DNA of 64,000 nucleotides from Kribbella sindirgiensis (GTDB lineage: Bacteria; Actinomycetota; Actinomycetes; Propionibacteriales; Kribbellaceae). Positions 26,015-34,968 of the stretch are shown here, piece after piece. The translations under genes were made by a program, and so were the position numbers. The stretch's first letter is position 1. Each line of letters opens with the position of its first letter. The notes under the pieces are model-generated. The model ran no database searches. It was given only the letters and a program-made list of their open reading frames with translations, and was not told where the DNA came from. The stretch is taken from NCBI RefSeq assembly GCF_004331435.1, contig NZ_SJKA01000001.1, forward strand, positions 310,001 through 374,000. Reading direction: 5' to 3'.

Positions 26015-27561
26015 GCCCCCATTGTCGCCGAACCGTCCAAGGGCTCGGCCCAGCTGATCACCAGACGATCGTTCGGCACGAAGCGCGCACCGCGGCGACC
26101 TCGCGACACAGCGACTTCGTCGATGGCCAGTTTCAGCAGGCGGCGGCGCTCGTGAACCGTTGCTTCCGACCACTTTTCGGCTCGGAGCACAGGAGAGTAG
26201 AGCCATCCTGTGTCGACGACCGGGGCCGGAAGACTTGCCAAGCTCGATTCGAGATCGCAGATACGACGTGTGAGCGCCTCGTGGAGTGGCAGGTACCGGT
26301 CGCGGTCGAGGATACGGCGCAGGTAATAGTCCTGATCGAGCACTGTACGTGCGGTCTGCTCGTCAACCAGAGCAGCCTGGATCGATGCGCGCCTGAGGAC
26401 TGTCTCGGGGTCGACTTCCGCCGCCAAGCGTTCGACAACCGCCTGTCGCAGCGGATCCCCGTCCTTGAGTGCGTCCAGACGGTCCATCCAGAGCTGTGCG
26501 ACGGCGGCGTCCAACGCGGGCTGGTAGGCACCACCAGGCGCTGTGCAGCGATGACCGACCCGTACCGACTGGCAGCGATACGAGTTGCCTTGCTTGCTCA
26601 TCCGCTCGGCGCAACCTGCGCAACGCAACAGGCCCGTCAGCAGGTATTCGCTGTCTGGGGAGCGCCGGCCCCGCCGTACGCCGTACTTGGACAGCCTGGT
26701 CCGTTCCGCGAACGCTGCGGCGAGCTGTCGCTGCTCGACAGGTGATATCAACGGCTGCTGGCCCGGCGCCATGACTGATACCGGCTGCCCGGTGGCAGGG
26801 TCCGTCCACGGCCGGACGATCCCACGGTACCGGCCATCGGCGTGCTTGAGCGTCTCTGGCAGCAGACCTGCGAGAGCGGGCGAGCGAAGGAGCTGCGCAA
26901 TGGATCCAACACCCCACCTGTGGCCCCTCGGCGACGGGACACCACCATCGTTCAACCAACGTGCCACCTCGGCGAGCGATGCACCCCCGAGAATCCTGTC
27001 GACGATCTGCCGAACGACAGGTCCGGTTGCCGGGTCTACCGCAAGCCGTCCGTCCTGTACGACAAGACCGTACGGCGGAGCCCCACCGATCCATTGTCCC
27101 TTCGACCGGAGATATCGCTTGGCGGATCGAACTCGCAGACTGAGATTCTCCGACTCGGATCGAGCACGCTCTGCGAGCATCTCGACCAATCGCCGATCGG
27201 ATTGCTCGGAAGTGTCGAGGCCGTCGTGCACCGATATCAGTCGGCCACCCACCGCTCCGATCGTTTGCAGGAACTCGCCGACCTGCCCGATTCCCTGTCT
27301 GGACAACCGATCGAGCTTCCAGACCACAAGCGTCCCGACTACACCGGAGGAGACGGCCGCCAGTGCTTGTCGGAGTCCCTGGCGGCGTCCGGCGGCGTCG
27401 AGGTAGGCGGACCGTCCACGATCGACGTGGACCTGACGCACCTTCAGTTGCTGCTCGCCGGCCCAGCTCCGGCAGTCGGCTTCCTGCCGTTCGATTGCTG
27501 TTTGTCCGGCACGATCGATGGAGACCCGCAGATACAGGTCGGCGTACTCGTTCCTCGTCAT
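26011..27561 (-). CDS. Large serine recombinase (resolvase/invertase catalytic domain, recombinase domain, zinc ribbon)
   Basis: 516 residues. The catalytic domain has the nucleophile in LYLRVSIDRAG (Ser14) and the resolvase core (VVWKLDRLSRQG, LISVHDGLDTSE). A recombinase domain follows (AKRYLRSKGQWIGGAPPYGL, SPALAGLL) and then the zinc ribbon LRCAGCAERMSKQGNSYRCQ with a second Cys pair. Members integrate or excise mobile DNA. Starts at 27576 (GGAG) or 27561 (GGGGGA, used here) are both possible. No other mobile genes lie nearby. The stop codon overlaps the start of the NHL gene and the last dozen residues look host-derived. GC is lower than the surroundings. Confidence 0.9.
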   Translation of the reverse strand: MTRNEYADLYLRVSIDRAGQTAIERQEADCRSWAGEQQLKVRQVHVDRGRSAYLDAAGRRQGLRQALAAVSSGVVGTLVVWKLDRLSRQGIGQVGEFLQTIGAVGGRLISVHDGLDTSEQSDRRLVEMLAERARSESENLSLRVRSAKRYLRSKGQWIGGAPPYGLVVQDGRLAVDPATGPVVRQIVDRILGGASLAEVARWLNDGGVPSPRGHRWGVGSIAQLLRSPALAGLLPETLKHADGRYRGIVRPWTDPATGQPVSVMAPGQQPLISPVEQRQLAAAFAERTRLSKYGVRRGRRSPDSEYLLTGLLRCAGCAERMSKQGNSYRCQSVRVGHRCTAPGGAYQPALDAAVAQLWMDRLDALKDGDPLRQAVVERLAAEVDPETVLRRASIQAALVDEQTARTVLDQDYYLRRILDRDRYLPLHEALTRRICDLESSLASLPAPVVDTGWLYSPVLRAEKWSEATVHERRRLLKLAIDEVAVSRGRRGARFVPNDRLVISWAEPLDGSATMGA

Positions 27562-27667
27562 CGCACTGTCCCCCATGAAGCTCCGCACCGCAACTACCGC
27601 GAGTGAACAGGTCTATCGGATCCCTCCGACATTCTTGGCCTGACGGGTGTGACGATCGGTCAGGCTG

Positions 27668-29299
27668 CTAGATCGGCAGGATCAAGGTGTCTGTCAGGAG
27701 TTTGGCGGTTTTGCGGAGGGTTGCCGGGGAGGAGGAGAGGTCGGTGGCGAGGGTGTAGGGGGTGAGGGTTTCGCCGGGGCCTACCAGGCGGTGGCGGTGG
27801 GCGAGGAGCCAGACGATGGCTCGGGGCCAGGTGGAGAGGCGGGCCTTGGCGAGGAGTTCGGGGGCGTCGCGGACCAGGCGTTCGGCGATGTCGAAGGCGT
27901 CCGGTGCGTACGACGTACCGAGGGTTTCGCCGGCCATCAGCCAGGCGTGCGGCGCGAGGACCGAGAGCGTGGCGGCCTGGTGGTTGTCCAGGCCGCGGAG
28001 GTCGGGCTGCGGTGGGGAGCCGAGGCCGGCCAGCGCTCGGTAAGCGTCTTCCAGGTCGTTGGTCGCGTCGTCGAGGAAGACCCGCTCACCCGGTTTCGAG
28101 CCGACCGGGTCGATCATCGCGGCGGCTTCCAGCGCCGGCTGCCAGACGTCGACGGCGTCGACCGCCTCGTCGACGGCGTCCAGCGGCAGGTGCGTCCGCT
28201 CACCGGCGAACTCGAGCCACGCCTTGACGACCACCGGGACCGCGTCGAAATAGGTGCTGTCAGCAAGCACCTTGCGGGGCAGCCAGTGCGCGAGGAAGAG
28301 CTCGACCAGTACGGCGCTGACGCGCTGCGGACCGCCGACGGTGTGGTCGACCGCGTGGTCGATCCACAGCCGGGCGATGTCCGCGGCATCGTCGGGCAGA
28401 CCAACGGCATACCGCGAGTCGAGGAACTCCTCGACCAGCTGCTCGCGCTGGCGTGGGGTCATCAGCGGGCGGATCGGCGGCCGGACCGGGCGCTCCGGCA
28501 TCTGGGTCAGCCGATTCACCAGCAGGCCGGTGAAGAACTCGAAGTCCTCGCTGACCGGCGGATCGTCGTAGTCGCGGGTCTCGCCCAGCGCCTGCAGGAT
28601 GATGCCGGCCGCGATCGGCGGGCGCACGGTCCGGATGGTGACCCGGCCGCCGCGCTCGTACGCCTCCAGGACGCGGTCCACCGGCGGGCCGACGAAGACG
28701 TCCTTGATGATCGCGCCGAGGTTGTTGTCGATGAACACCACCACGGTGTGCGGGTGCTGCTCGTCGTCGTAGTCGAGCACGACGCTCAGCCCGTCACCGG
28801 TGATGTCCTCGGACACGATCGCGCTGGTCAGCCGGAACCCGGCGATCCGGGTCACCCACTCCGGCACTTCGTCCTGCGTCCGCAAGCGGGACACATGCGC
28901 CCGCTGCAGCGGCAGCCGCCCGGCCGGGCCGACGGTCCGCGCCAGGCTGGTCAGCAGGACGAACGACTCGAGGTCACGGCGCTCGCCGAGCACCCGCGCC
29001 GCGTCGGCCCAGAAGAACCGTTCCACCTCGCCGATCTCGTCCGGGAGGCCGGCCGGCCAGAGCTGGTCGGCGAGCATCGCCGCCGAGCGCGCCACCGACG
29101 CCTCGGCGATCACCGGGTGCAGGGCGGCCGGCACCGCGGCCATGTCGAGGGCAAGCGTTTCCAGCAAGGTCTCGAGCACGGCGACACTCGGCGTCGTGTC
29201 GACGTCCACAGCCGTCGGCACGGGCTGCTCACCCGGGTCGGAGCCGACGAGCCGCAGATGGCTGCGCCGTCCGTCCCGTCCACTCGGAGACTTGGTCAC
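27668..29299 (-). CDS. Hypothetical protein, possible DUF6398-like C-terminus
   Basis: 543 residues, no TM or signal peptide. Mostly helical. The final 60 residues (LAHRHRLVGPGETLTPYTLA, then SSSPATLRKTAKLL) resemble the helix-turn-helix-like DUF6398 module found next to plasmid-type or SEC-C proteins. The middle has VVVFIDNNLGAIIKDVF, a buried beta strand. The N-terminus is basic (TKSPSGRDGRRSHLRLVG). Function not recognised; the gene stands alone between the recombinase and a hairpin terminator. Confidence 0.7.
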   Translation of the reverse strand: MTKSPSGRDGRRSHLRLVGSDPGEQPVPTAVDVDTTPSVAVLETLLETLALDMAAVPAALHPVIAEASVARSAAMLADQLWPAGLPDEIGEVERFFWADAARVLGERRDLESFVLLTSLARTVGPAGRLPLQRAHVSRLRTQDEVPEWVTRIAGFRLTSAIVSEDITGDGLSVVLDYDDEQHPHTVVVFIDNNLGAIIKDVFVGPPVDRVLEAYERGGRVTIRTVRPPIAAGIILQALGETRDYDDPPVSEDFEFFTGLLVNRLTQMPERPVRPPIRPLMTPRQREQLVEEFLDSRYAVGLPDDAADIARLWIDHAVDHTVGGPQRVSAVLVELFLAHWLPRKVLADSTYFDAVPVVVKAWLEFAGERTHLPLDAVDEAVDAVDVWQPALEAAAMIDPVGSKPGERVFLDDATNDLEDAYRALAGLGSPPQPDLRGLDNHQAATLSVLAPHAWLMAGETLGTSYAPDAFDIAERLVRDAPELLAKARLSTWPRAIVWLLAHRHRLVGPGETLTPYTLATDLSSSPATLRKTAKLLTDTLILPI

Positions 29300-29374
29300 C
29301 TCCGTGAGATTACCGTCCGCACCCCGTCCCCCGCAGTCCTGCCAGCGCGCCCTGTGGACAACCCCGCCGTACGA

Positions 29375-29431
29375 CTTTGAGAACCCACCAACCGTTTCCC
29401 GAGTGGAAATGTGGTTGGTGGGTTCTCAAAG
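29375..29431 (-). terminator. Perfect 19-bp hairpin after the sugar ABC operon; member of a repeat family
   Basis: CTTTGAGAACCCACCAACC (29375-29393) is exactly complementary to 29413-29431; the 19-base loop contains a nested TTTCC/GGAAA pair. It sits just downstream of the permease stop at 29442 and would terminate that operon. A related copy with identical dimensions lies at 43920-43976. Confidence 0.75.
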
Positions 29432-29441
29432 ACGGTGTAGG

Positions 29442-30347
29442 TCAGCCCTTGAGGGCGCCGGCCATCAGACCGCCGATGAACCAGCGGCCCAGGAGGATGT
29501 AGACGAGCAGCGTCGGGAACGACGTGATCAGCGCGCCCGCCATACTCGCCGCGTAGTCGACCTTCTGGCCGCCGGCGAGCGCTGCCAGGCCCAGGGTCAC
29601 CGGGCCGTTGTTCTGCTGAGTCAGGAACAACGCGAACAGGAAGTCGTTCCAGACCGAGGTGAACTGCCAGATCAGGGTCACCACGAACCCGGAGATCGAG
29701 ATCGGCAGGATGATCCGGAGATAGGTCTGGATCAGCCCGGCGCCGTCCACCCGGGCCGACTCGATGATCTCGTTCGGCACGATCGTGGCGTAGTAGTTCC
29801 GGAAGATCAGCGTGCAGATCGGCAGACCGTAGATACAGTGCGCGAGGATCAGCGTCGGTACGCCCCGGGTCACGTCCAGTTCGGTGAACGTCGTCCGCAG
29901 CGGCAGCATCACCGCCTGGTACGGGATGAACATGCCGAACAGGATGAACGCGAACACGATGTTCGCCCCGGGGAACCGCCAGCGGGCCAGCACGAACCCG
30001 TTCGCGGATCCGATCAGCGACGAGATGATCGCGGCCGGGATCGCCAGCGACAGCGACCGGATCATGTACGGCTGCAGGACGTCCCAGGCCTTGCGCCAGG
30101 GCTCGAGCGTCCATTCCTTCGGCAGGTTCCACTGCGAGGCCGCGGTGGTGTCGCCGGAGGTCTTGAAGCTGGTGATCACGACGACGTACACCGGGGTGAG
30201 CACGAACAGCAGGAAGAAGAGCAGCAGGATGTACCGCACGGTCCGGCTGCGCCTGGTCGACCCGTCCGCGATCACGCCGCGCTTCTGCGGTTTCCGGCTG
30301 ATCGCCGCGGCAGCCTGGCCGGTGGCGGCGGCGGTCTCGGCGCTCAT
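29442..30347 (-). CDS. Carbohydrate ABC transporter permease (CUT1, MalG-like)
   Basis: 301 residues, six TM segments. The EAA loop is EIIESARVDGAGLIQTYLRI, the contact site for the ATPase, and the C-terminal RWFIGGLMAGALKG is the classic end of MalG/UgpE-type permeases. Start at 30347 with an ATGA overlap on the preceding permease; the longer frame is an artefact. Third gene of binding protein-permease-permease. No ATPase is encoded, so the importer must borrow a shared one (MsiK type is known in streptomycetes). Confidence 0.93.
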   Translation of the reverse strand: MSAETAAATGQAAAAISRKPQKRGVIADGSTRRSRTVRYILLLFFLLFVLTPVYVVVITSFKTSGDTTAASQWNLPKEWTLEPWRKAWDVLQPYMIRSLSLAIPAAIISSLIGSANGFVLARWRFPGANIVFAFILFGMFIPYQAVMLPLRTTFTELDVTRGVPTLILAHCIYGLPICTLIFRNYYATIVPNEIIESARVDGAGLIQTYLRIILPISISGFVVTLIWQFTSVWNDFLFALFLTQQNNGPVTLGLAALAGGQKVDYAASMAGALITSFPTLLVYILLGRWFIGGLMAGALKG

Positions 30348-31243
30348 TCCTCGTTCTCCTGCCGGACGGTGTACGCGATGTACGGGATGACCAGGACGGC
30401 GACGACGGCGAGGAGCACGATCGCGATCGCGGCCGCCTTGGCCTGGTCGCTGCGCAACAAGGTGTTCCACATGTAGACCGAAGGCACCTCGGTGCGGAAC
30501 TGGTTCGGCCCGGTGATCGCGTAGATCAGGTCGAACAGCTTCAGCGACATGTGCCCGAGGATGATCAGCGCGGACAGCGCGATCGGCGACAACTGCGGGA
30601 ACAGGACGTGCCGGTACAGCTTGAACTCCGACGCGCCGTCCACCCGGGCCGCCTCACGCAGCTCCGGCGGGATGCCCCGGAAACCGGCCAGGAACAGCGC
30701 CATGATGTACCCGGACAGCTGCCAGACCGCGGGCAGCGCGATGGACGCCATCGTCGTCCATCTACTCCCGGCGGTCCACCACGGATTCTCCAGGAAGTTC
30801 AGATGGAGGATCTCGAACAACCGGTTCAGACCGCGCGCGTCCTCGCCCTGGGACGGGTTCAGCAACCAGCCCCAGACCACCCCCGAGGCGATCATCGAGA
30901 TCGCCATCGGGAACAGGTAGACCGACCGGAAGATCGACTCGCCGGGCACGCCCTTCTCCAGCAGCAGCGCCCAGAGCAGGCCGAAGATCAGCGTGCCCAC
31001 GATGAACGCCACCGTGAGCACGCCGAGGTTCTTCAGCGAGTTGATGAACCGTTCCTCACCGAACAGGTGCCCGTAGTTCTCGAACCCGACGTAGTCCGCC
31101 GGGCCCTTGCGCGCGGTGTGCCGGTTCGTCAGCGAGGTGTTGAAGGACCACGCGATCAGCCCGTAGACGAAGTACCCGAGCAGCAGCACGGTCGGCAGCA
31201 GCACCAGGGCTCCAGGTCCCCAGGTGCGAATTCTTCCGTGCAC
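30344..31243 (-). CDS. Carbohydrate ABC transporter permease (CUT1, MalF-like)
   Basis: 299 residues, six TM segments beginning GALVLLPTVLLLGYFVYGLI. The EAA motif is ELREAARVDGASEFKLYRHV, and VYLFPMAISMIASGVVWGWL matches the MalF/UgpA core. It begins at a GTG 44 bases after the binding-protein gene and overlaps the second permease by four bases. Its partner and the missing ATPase are as described for the neighbouring permease. Confidence 0.93.
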   Translation of the reverse strand: MHGRIRTWGPGALVLLPTVLLLGYFVYGLIAWSFNTSLTNRHTARKGPADYVGFENYGHLFGEERFINSLKNLGVLTVAFIVGTLIFGLLWALLLEKGVPGESIFRSVYLFPMAISMIASGVVWGWLLNPSQGEDARGLNRLFEILHLNFLENPWWTAGSRWTTMASIALPAVWQLSGYIMALFLAGFRGIPPELREAARVDGASEFKLYRHVLFPQLSPIALSALIILGHMSLKLFDLIYAITGPNQFRTEVPSVYMWNTLLRSDQAKAAAIAIVLLAVVAVLVIPYIAYTVRQENEE

Positions 31244-31287
31244 CGCTCAGTCCTCCGACTCGGATCGGTTCCGCAACTCGACGTGCA

Positions 31288-32565
31288 TCAGCTCGTCTTC
31301 ATCGCGGTACCGAGTGCGGTCTGCAGCTTCGCGACGTCCTGGCCGCCGCTGAACTGGCTGAGCGCGGACAGGATGTCGTTGTTCTGGCCGAGGGTGCACG
31401 CGGCACCGTGGGCGCAGGACGGGACGATCTTGTCCTTCTTCCAGTCCGCCATCGCCGACTGCTGGTACTTCGGGTAGTCGGCCGGGTTCGCGTCCGAACG
31501 CGCCGGGATCGAGCCCTTCTTGGTGTTGAACGCCTTCTGGCCCTCGGCCGAACCGGTGACCTTCAGCCAGCACTTCGCGCCGTCCGGGTTCTGCCCGTTG
31601 GTCGGCAGCGTGAACGAGTCCGACAGGAACTGGAAGTTGCCCGCCGTACCCGGGGACGGCCAGTAGGTGTACGCCGTGTCCGGCACCTTGTCGGCCAGCT
31701 GCTGCGCGGCGACCCAGTCACCCATCACGAAGTACGCGGCCTGGCCCTTGTTCAGGTAGCCCAGCGCGTCCGGCCAGTCGACCGACTCGCGGTCGGTGTT
31801 GGTGTAGGTCAGGAGCTTCTTGTACTTGTTCAGCGCTGCCGTCACGTTCGCGCCGGCCCAGTCGGTCTTGCCGTCGAACAGACCCTTGAAGCTGTCCGGT
31901 CCGAGCTCGGCCAGCAGCACGACCTCCATCACCATCTCCTGGGCGAAACCCTTGGAGATGGCCAGCGGCGCCTTCACGCCGGCGGCCTTCAGCTTGTCCA
32001 TGTCGGCGATCCACGCGTCCACGCTGGCCGGAGCCGTGGCGGCGTCCAGGTTCGCCTTCTTCAGGACGGCCGGGTTCGTCCAGACGATGTTGGCGCGGTG
32101 AACGTTGGCGGGGATCGAGTAGATCTTGCCGTCGACGGTCAGGTTGTCGATCAGGTTCTGCGGGAACGCCTTGTCCAGCCCGAAGTCCTTGTACAGCTGG
32201 CTGACGTCGTCGACCTGGCCGGCGTCGATGTAGTCCTTCAGCTCCGCGCCGGCGTGCGCCTGGAACGTGGACGGCGGCTTACCGGCCTGCAGGTCGTTGG
32301 CCAGCACCTGCTTGGCGTTCGAGCCCGCGCCACCGGCGACGGCGGAGTTGACGAACTTGTAGTCCTTGCAGTCGGTGTTGAACACCGAGACCATGCCGTC
32401 CAGACCGGCCTTCTCGCCACCGTCGGCCCACCAGGTGAAGACAGTGACGTCCTTGTTCGCGGACGAGTCTCCGCCGCCGCTGTCGTCGCTGTTCCCGCAG
32501 GCGCTCACCGCGAGAAGACCCGCCGCGCCCACCAGCGCCAGGGTCTTACTCAGACCACCACGCAT
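31288..32565 (-). CDS. Sugar-binding lipoprotein of an ABC transporter
   Basis: 425 residues. A lipoprotein signal ends at LLAVSACG, with Cys23 the lipidated residue. The family 1 solute-binding fold is visible: VTVFTWWADGGEKAGLDGMV, KPPSTFQAHAGAELKDYIDA, IYSIPANVHRANIVW, and GQAAYFVMGDW. The WW..GGE opening and the NVHR segment resemble glucose/mannose-type binding proteins of thermophilic and actinobacterial importers, so a monosaccharide is the likely ligand (inference). First gene of its operon; TTGCGCAA-like repeats lie upstream. Confidence 0.92.
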   Translation of the reverse strand: MRGGLSKTLALVGAAGLLAVSACGNSDDSGGGDSSANKDVTVFTWWADGGEKAGLDGMVSVFNTDCKDYKFVNSAVAGGAGSNAKQVLANDLQAGKPPSTFQAHAGAELKDYIDAGQVDDVSQLYKDFGLDKAFPQNLIDNLTVDGKIYSIPANVHRANIVWTNPAVLKKANLDAATAPASVDAWIADMDKLKAAGVKAPLAISKGFAQEMVMEVVLLAELGPDSFKGLFDGKTDWAGANVTAALNKYKKLLTYTNTDRESVDWPDALGYLNKGQAAYFVMGDWVAAQQLADKVPDTAYTYWPSPGTAGNFQFLSDSFTLPTNGQNPDGAKCWLKVTGSAEGQKAFNTKKGSIPARSDANPADYPKYQQSAMADWKKDKIVPSCAHGAACTLGQNNDILSALSQFSGGQDVAKLQTALGTAMKTS

Positions 32566-32658
32566 GATTCACTCTCCGATCATTAGATGGAGCCGCCTGT
32601 GACAACGATGCCCCCTTGACGGTGCAACTCTGGGACGGCACGCAGCGGGTGTCAACGA

Positions 32659-32763
32659 TCTGCGCAGCCGCGTTGCGCAGCCGTGACCCCGCGCACCTTG
32701 ACAGTGTGAGAGCGCGCACATTCGTTGTTCGAACGGGCTTTGCGCGCAGTTGGGTTGCGCAAA
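32659..32763. promoter_or_regulatory. Repeated TTGCGCAA-like sites upstream of the sugar importer
   Basis: The 200 bases between the binding-protein and dehydrogenase genes hold four related boxes: CTGCGCAG (32660), TTGCGCAG (32673), TTTGCGCGCA (32739) and the palindrome TTGCGCAA (about 32755-32762). Central CG palindromes fit LacI-family operators. No regulator gene is adjacent. Confidence 0.45.
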
Positions 32764-32766
32764 CGC

Positions 32767-33798
32767 TCAGGGCCGGAGCAGCACCTTGATCGCCCGCCGC
32801 TCGTGCATCGCCGTGTACCCGTCGGCGACCTCCGCGAGCGGAATCTGCGCGTCGAACACCTTGCCGGGATCAATCACACCGGCCAGCACGTCGGCCATCA
32901 GGTCCGGCAGGTATGCACGGCACGGCGCCGCCCCGCCGTTCAGGCCGACATTCCGGCTGAACATCGTCCCGATCGGCACCTCGACCCCGTGCGGTACGCC
33001 GACGAACCCGACCGTGGCCCCGGCCCGCGCGACCTCGAACGCGGTCGTCATCGACTGCTTCGTCCCGACGCATTCGAGTACGGCGTCCGCACCGACGCCC
33101 TGGGTGAGTTCGAGGACGGCGTCCCGCGCCGCGTCGCCACGTTCGGAAATGATGTCCGTGGCACCGAACTCCTTCGCCAACTTCTGCCGTGGTTCATGCC
33201 GCGACAGGGCAACGACCCGCTCCGCACCCATCCGCGAGGCCGCGAGTACGCCGCACAGCCCGACCGCGCCGTCGCCCACGACAACGACCGTGTCGCCGGC
33301 CTTCACCCGCGCCGATCGCGCCGCGTGCCACCCGGTCCCCATCACGTCGGACAGCGTGAGCAGCGACGGGACGAGCGAGTCGTCGGGCACCTCGGGCGTC
33401 GCGACCAGCGTGCCGTCGGCGTACGGGAGCTTCACGTACTCGCCCTGCCCGCCGTCCGCCTTACCGCTGCCGTACCCGACGAGATTCTGGCAGGCGGTCT
33501 GGTAACCGGCCTGACAGTGCGGGCAGGTGCCGTCGCTCACGACGAACGGCGCGACCACGAAGTCACCCGGCTTGACCGTGCGGACCTCGGACCCGATCTC
33601 CTCGACGATCCCGACGAACTCGTGCCCGATCGGCCGCGGTTTCTTGACCGGATTCTCCCCGCGGTACGGCCACAGGTCCGACCCACAGATGCACGAGGCA
33701 ACCACCTTGACGACCGCGTCCCCCGGCCCGTCGATCCGCGGATCCGGACGATCTTCCAGCCGTACGTCGAACGCTCCATGGATCACTGTGGCTCGCAT
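32767..33798 (-). CDS. Zinc-dependent medium-chain alcohol dehydrogenase
   Basis: 343 residues. Catalytic zinc ligands are SCICGSDLW (Cys) and GHEFVGIVEEIG (His-Glu); the structural zinc lobe retains CPHCQAGYQTACQN. The Rossmann motif is VVVVGDGAVGLCG. It oxidises or reduces an alcohol with NAD(P)H; the substrate is not evident, though it is downstream of, and on the same strand as, nothing sugar-specific. Start at 33798 has TAGCCT six bases upstream and no Shine-Dalgarno, so it is probably leaderless. The missing Cys residues of the usual four-Cys lobe may weaken structural zinc binding. Confidence 0.9.
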   Translation of the reverse strand: MRATVIHGAFDVRLEDRPDPRIDGPGDAVVKVVASCICGSDLWPYRGENPVKKPRPIGHEFVGIVEEIGSEVRTVKPGDFVVAPFVVSDGTCPHCQAGYQTACQNLVGYGSGKADGGQGEYVKLPYADGTLVATPEVPDDSLVPSLLTLSDVMGTGWHAARSARVKAGDTVVVVGDGAVGLCGVLAASRMGAERVVALSRHEPRQKLAKEFGATDIISERGDAARDAVLELTQGVGADAVLECVGTKQSMTTAFEVARAGATVGFVGVPHGVEVPIGTMFSRNVGLNGGAAPCRAYLPDLMADVLAGVIDPGKVFDAQIPLAEVADGYTAMHERRAIKVLLRP

Positions 33799-33812
33799 GG
33801 AGCCAGGCTAGA

Positions 33813-34367
33813 TCAGGCCGGTGCGGGTACGGGCGCGACCCGCTTCGCGTCCCAGGCCAGCCACACGCAGGCGACCGCGAGGAGTACGCCGTGACCGATC
33901 CGCAGGGCGGGCGGCCCGAAGAACTGCGGCAGGAACAGCCCGAACCCGACCGCGAACAGGATCGCCGGCACCGTACGCAGCCGGATCGCGAGCACGATCG
34001 CGCCCGCCGCCATGGTCAGCAGCCCGAGCCCGAACATCGTCATCGCGAACGGGTTGTAGCGCACGTCCTCGGCGAGGTCGAGGATGTTCGGCTGGTGGGC
34101 GATCGCGTGCAGGCCGAAGTCCTCGGCGCCGTAGTACGGCAGCGTCAGGCCGGCGCCGATCCAGAACACGGTGGCCGCCCTGCGGTCGAACTGCAGCAAC
34201 GCGACCGCGACCACGATGAACCCGATCATCGCGCACAGGTGCGCGACCACCCACGCCGTGCCGCCCATCGCGGCCGCGGCGCCCGACGTGGTCGTCTCGT
34301 CCTCCCACGGACGGAGGGCGGGATAGAGCAGGAACAGCACACCTGCAACGGAGAGCGGAATCCTCAT
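33813..34367 (-). CDS. Hypothetical membrane protein
   Basis: 184 residues with about five TM segments: SVAGVLFLLYPALRP, WVVAHLCAMIGFIVVAVALL, AATVFWIGAGLTLPYYGAED, FGLGLLTMAAGAIVLAI, and VPAILFAVGFGLFLPQFF. It is translationally coupled to the TetR gene (ATGA overlap), so it is the likely target of that repressor. No family recognised; a small permease or efflux-associated role is only a guess. Confidence 0.75.
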   Translation of the reverse strand: MRIPLSVAGVLFLLYPALRPWEDETTTSGAAAAMGGTAWVVAHLCAMIGFIVVAVALLQFDRRAATVFWIGAGLTLPYYGAEDFGLHAIAHQPNILDLAEDVRYNPFAMTMFGLGLLTMAAGAIVLAIRLRTVPAILFAVGFGLFLPQFFGPPALRIGHGVLLAVACVWLAWDAKRVAPVPAPA

Positions 34368-34927
34368 GAGTCTTTCCTCAGGCTGTCGAGATACATCTGG
34401 ATGAGTTGGTCGTAGGTGAGGTCGAGGTCTTCGGGCAGACCGAAGCCACCGCCGGACTCGATGGACGCGAAGCCGTGCACGAGCACCCGCAGGCGCCGGG
34501 TCGCGTGCACCGCCGCCGGGCCCTCGAGCCCGTAACCGCGCAGCGTGGCGTACATGACACCGACCAGCTTCTTGCCCGCCGCCTCCTGCACCGGATCGTG
34601 CAGCGGATCCATCGGCATCGCGGCGTACCGCTTCGGATGGGCGGCGACGTACGAGCGGTAGGCGTGCATCAGCGCGACGACCGCCTCGTCACCGCCCATG
34701 CCCAGGACGGTGGCGGTGAACTGCTCGGTCATGTCGTCCAGCACCCGCACACCGACGAGCGCCTTCAGCTCGCCGAGGCTCGCCACGTGCTTGTACAGCG
34801 ACGGTGTGGCGACCCCGCAGCCCTGCGCGACGGCGGCGAGCGTGAGGCCGTCCGGTCCGTGCTCGTCGACGATGCCCAGCGCAACCTCGACCACGGCAGC
34901 AGGCGTCAGCGAGCGTTTAACTACCAT
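34364..34927 (-). CDS. TetR family transcriptional regulator
   Basis: 187 residues from the ATG at 34927. Helix-turn-helix at about 20-45 (LAAVAQGCGVATPSLYKHVA); C-terminal TetR_C_33-like domain with PMDPLHDPVQEAAGKKL and RLRVLVHGFASIESGGGF. A TTG two codons upstream is an unlikely start. The operator is a perfect 12-bp-arm palindrome immediately 5' of the gene, so autoregulation of this regulator and the coupled membrane protein is likely. Confidence 0.9.
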   Translation of the reverse strand: MVVKRSLTPAAVVEVALGIVDEHGPDGLTLAAVAQGCGVATPSLYKHVASLGELKALVGVRVLDDMTEQFTATVLGMGGDEAVVALMHAYRSYVAAHPKRYAAMPMDPLHDPVQEAAGKKLVGVMYATLRGYGLEGPAAVHATRRLRVLVHGFASIESGGGFGLPEDLDLTYDQLIQMYLDSLRKDS

Positions 34928-34930
34928 AGC

Positions 34931-34957
34931 CAACAGGCTAATAGCATTAGCCTGTTG
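34931..34957. promoter_or_regulatory. Perfect 12-bp-arm palindrome, TetR operator
   Basis: CAACAGGCTAAT (34931-34942) and ATTAGCCTGTTG (34946-34957) are exact complements, three bases apart. It starts four bases from the TetR ATG and is close to the next gene's stop at 34969, making it a strong candidate repressor site. Confidence 0.75.
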
Positions 34958-34968
34958 CGATCAACTGA

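Noticed and set aside
26064..27658. GACGATCG repeated near both ends of the recombinase (26064 and 27651) as attachment repeats
   Set aside because: An eight-base match with divergent flanks is likely by chance, and the first copy lies inside the recombinase coding sequence.
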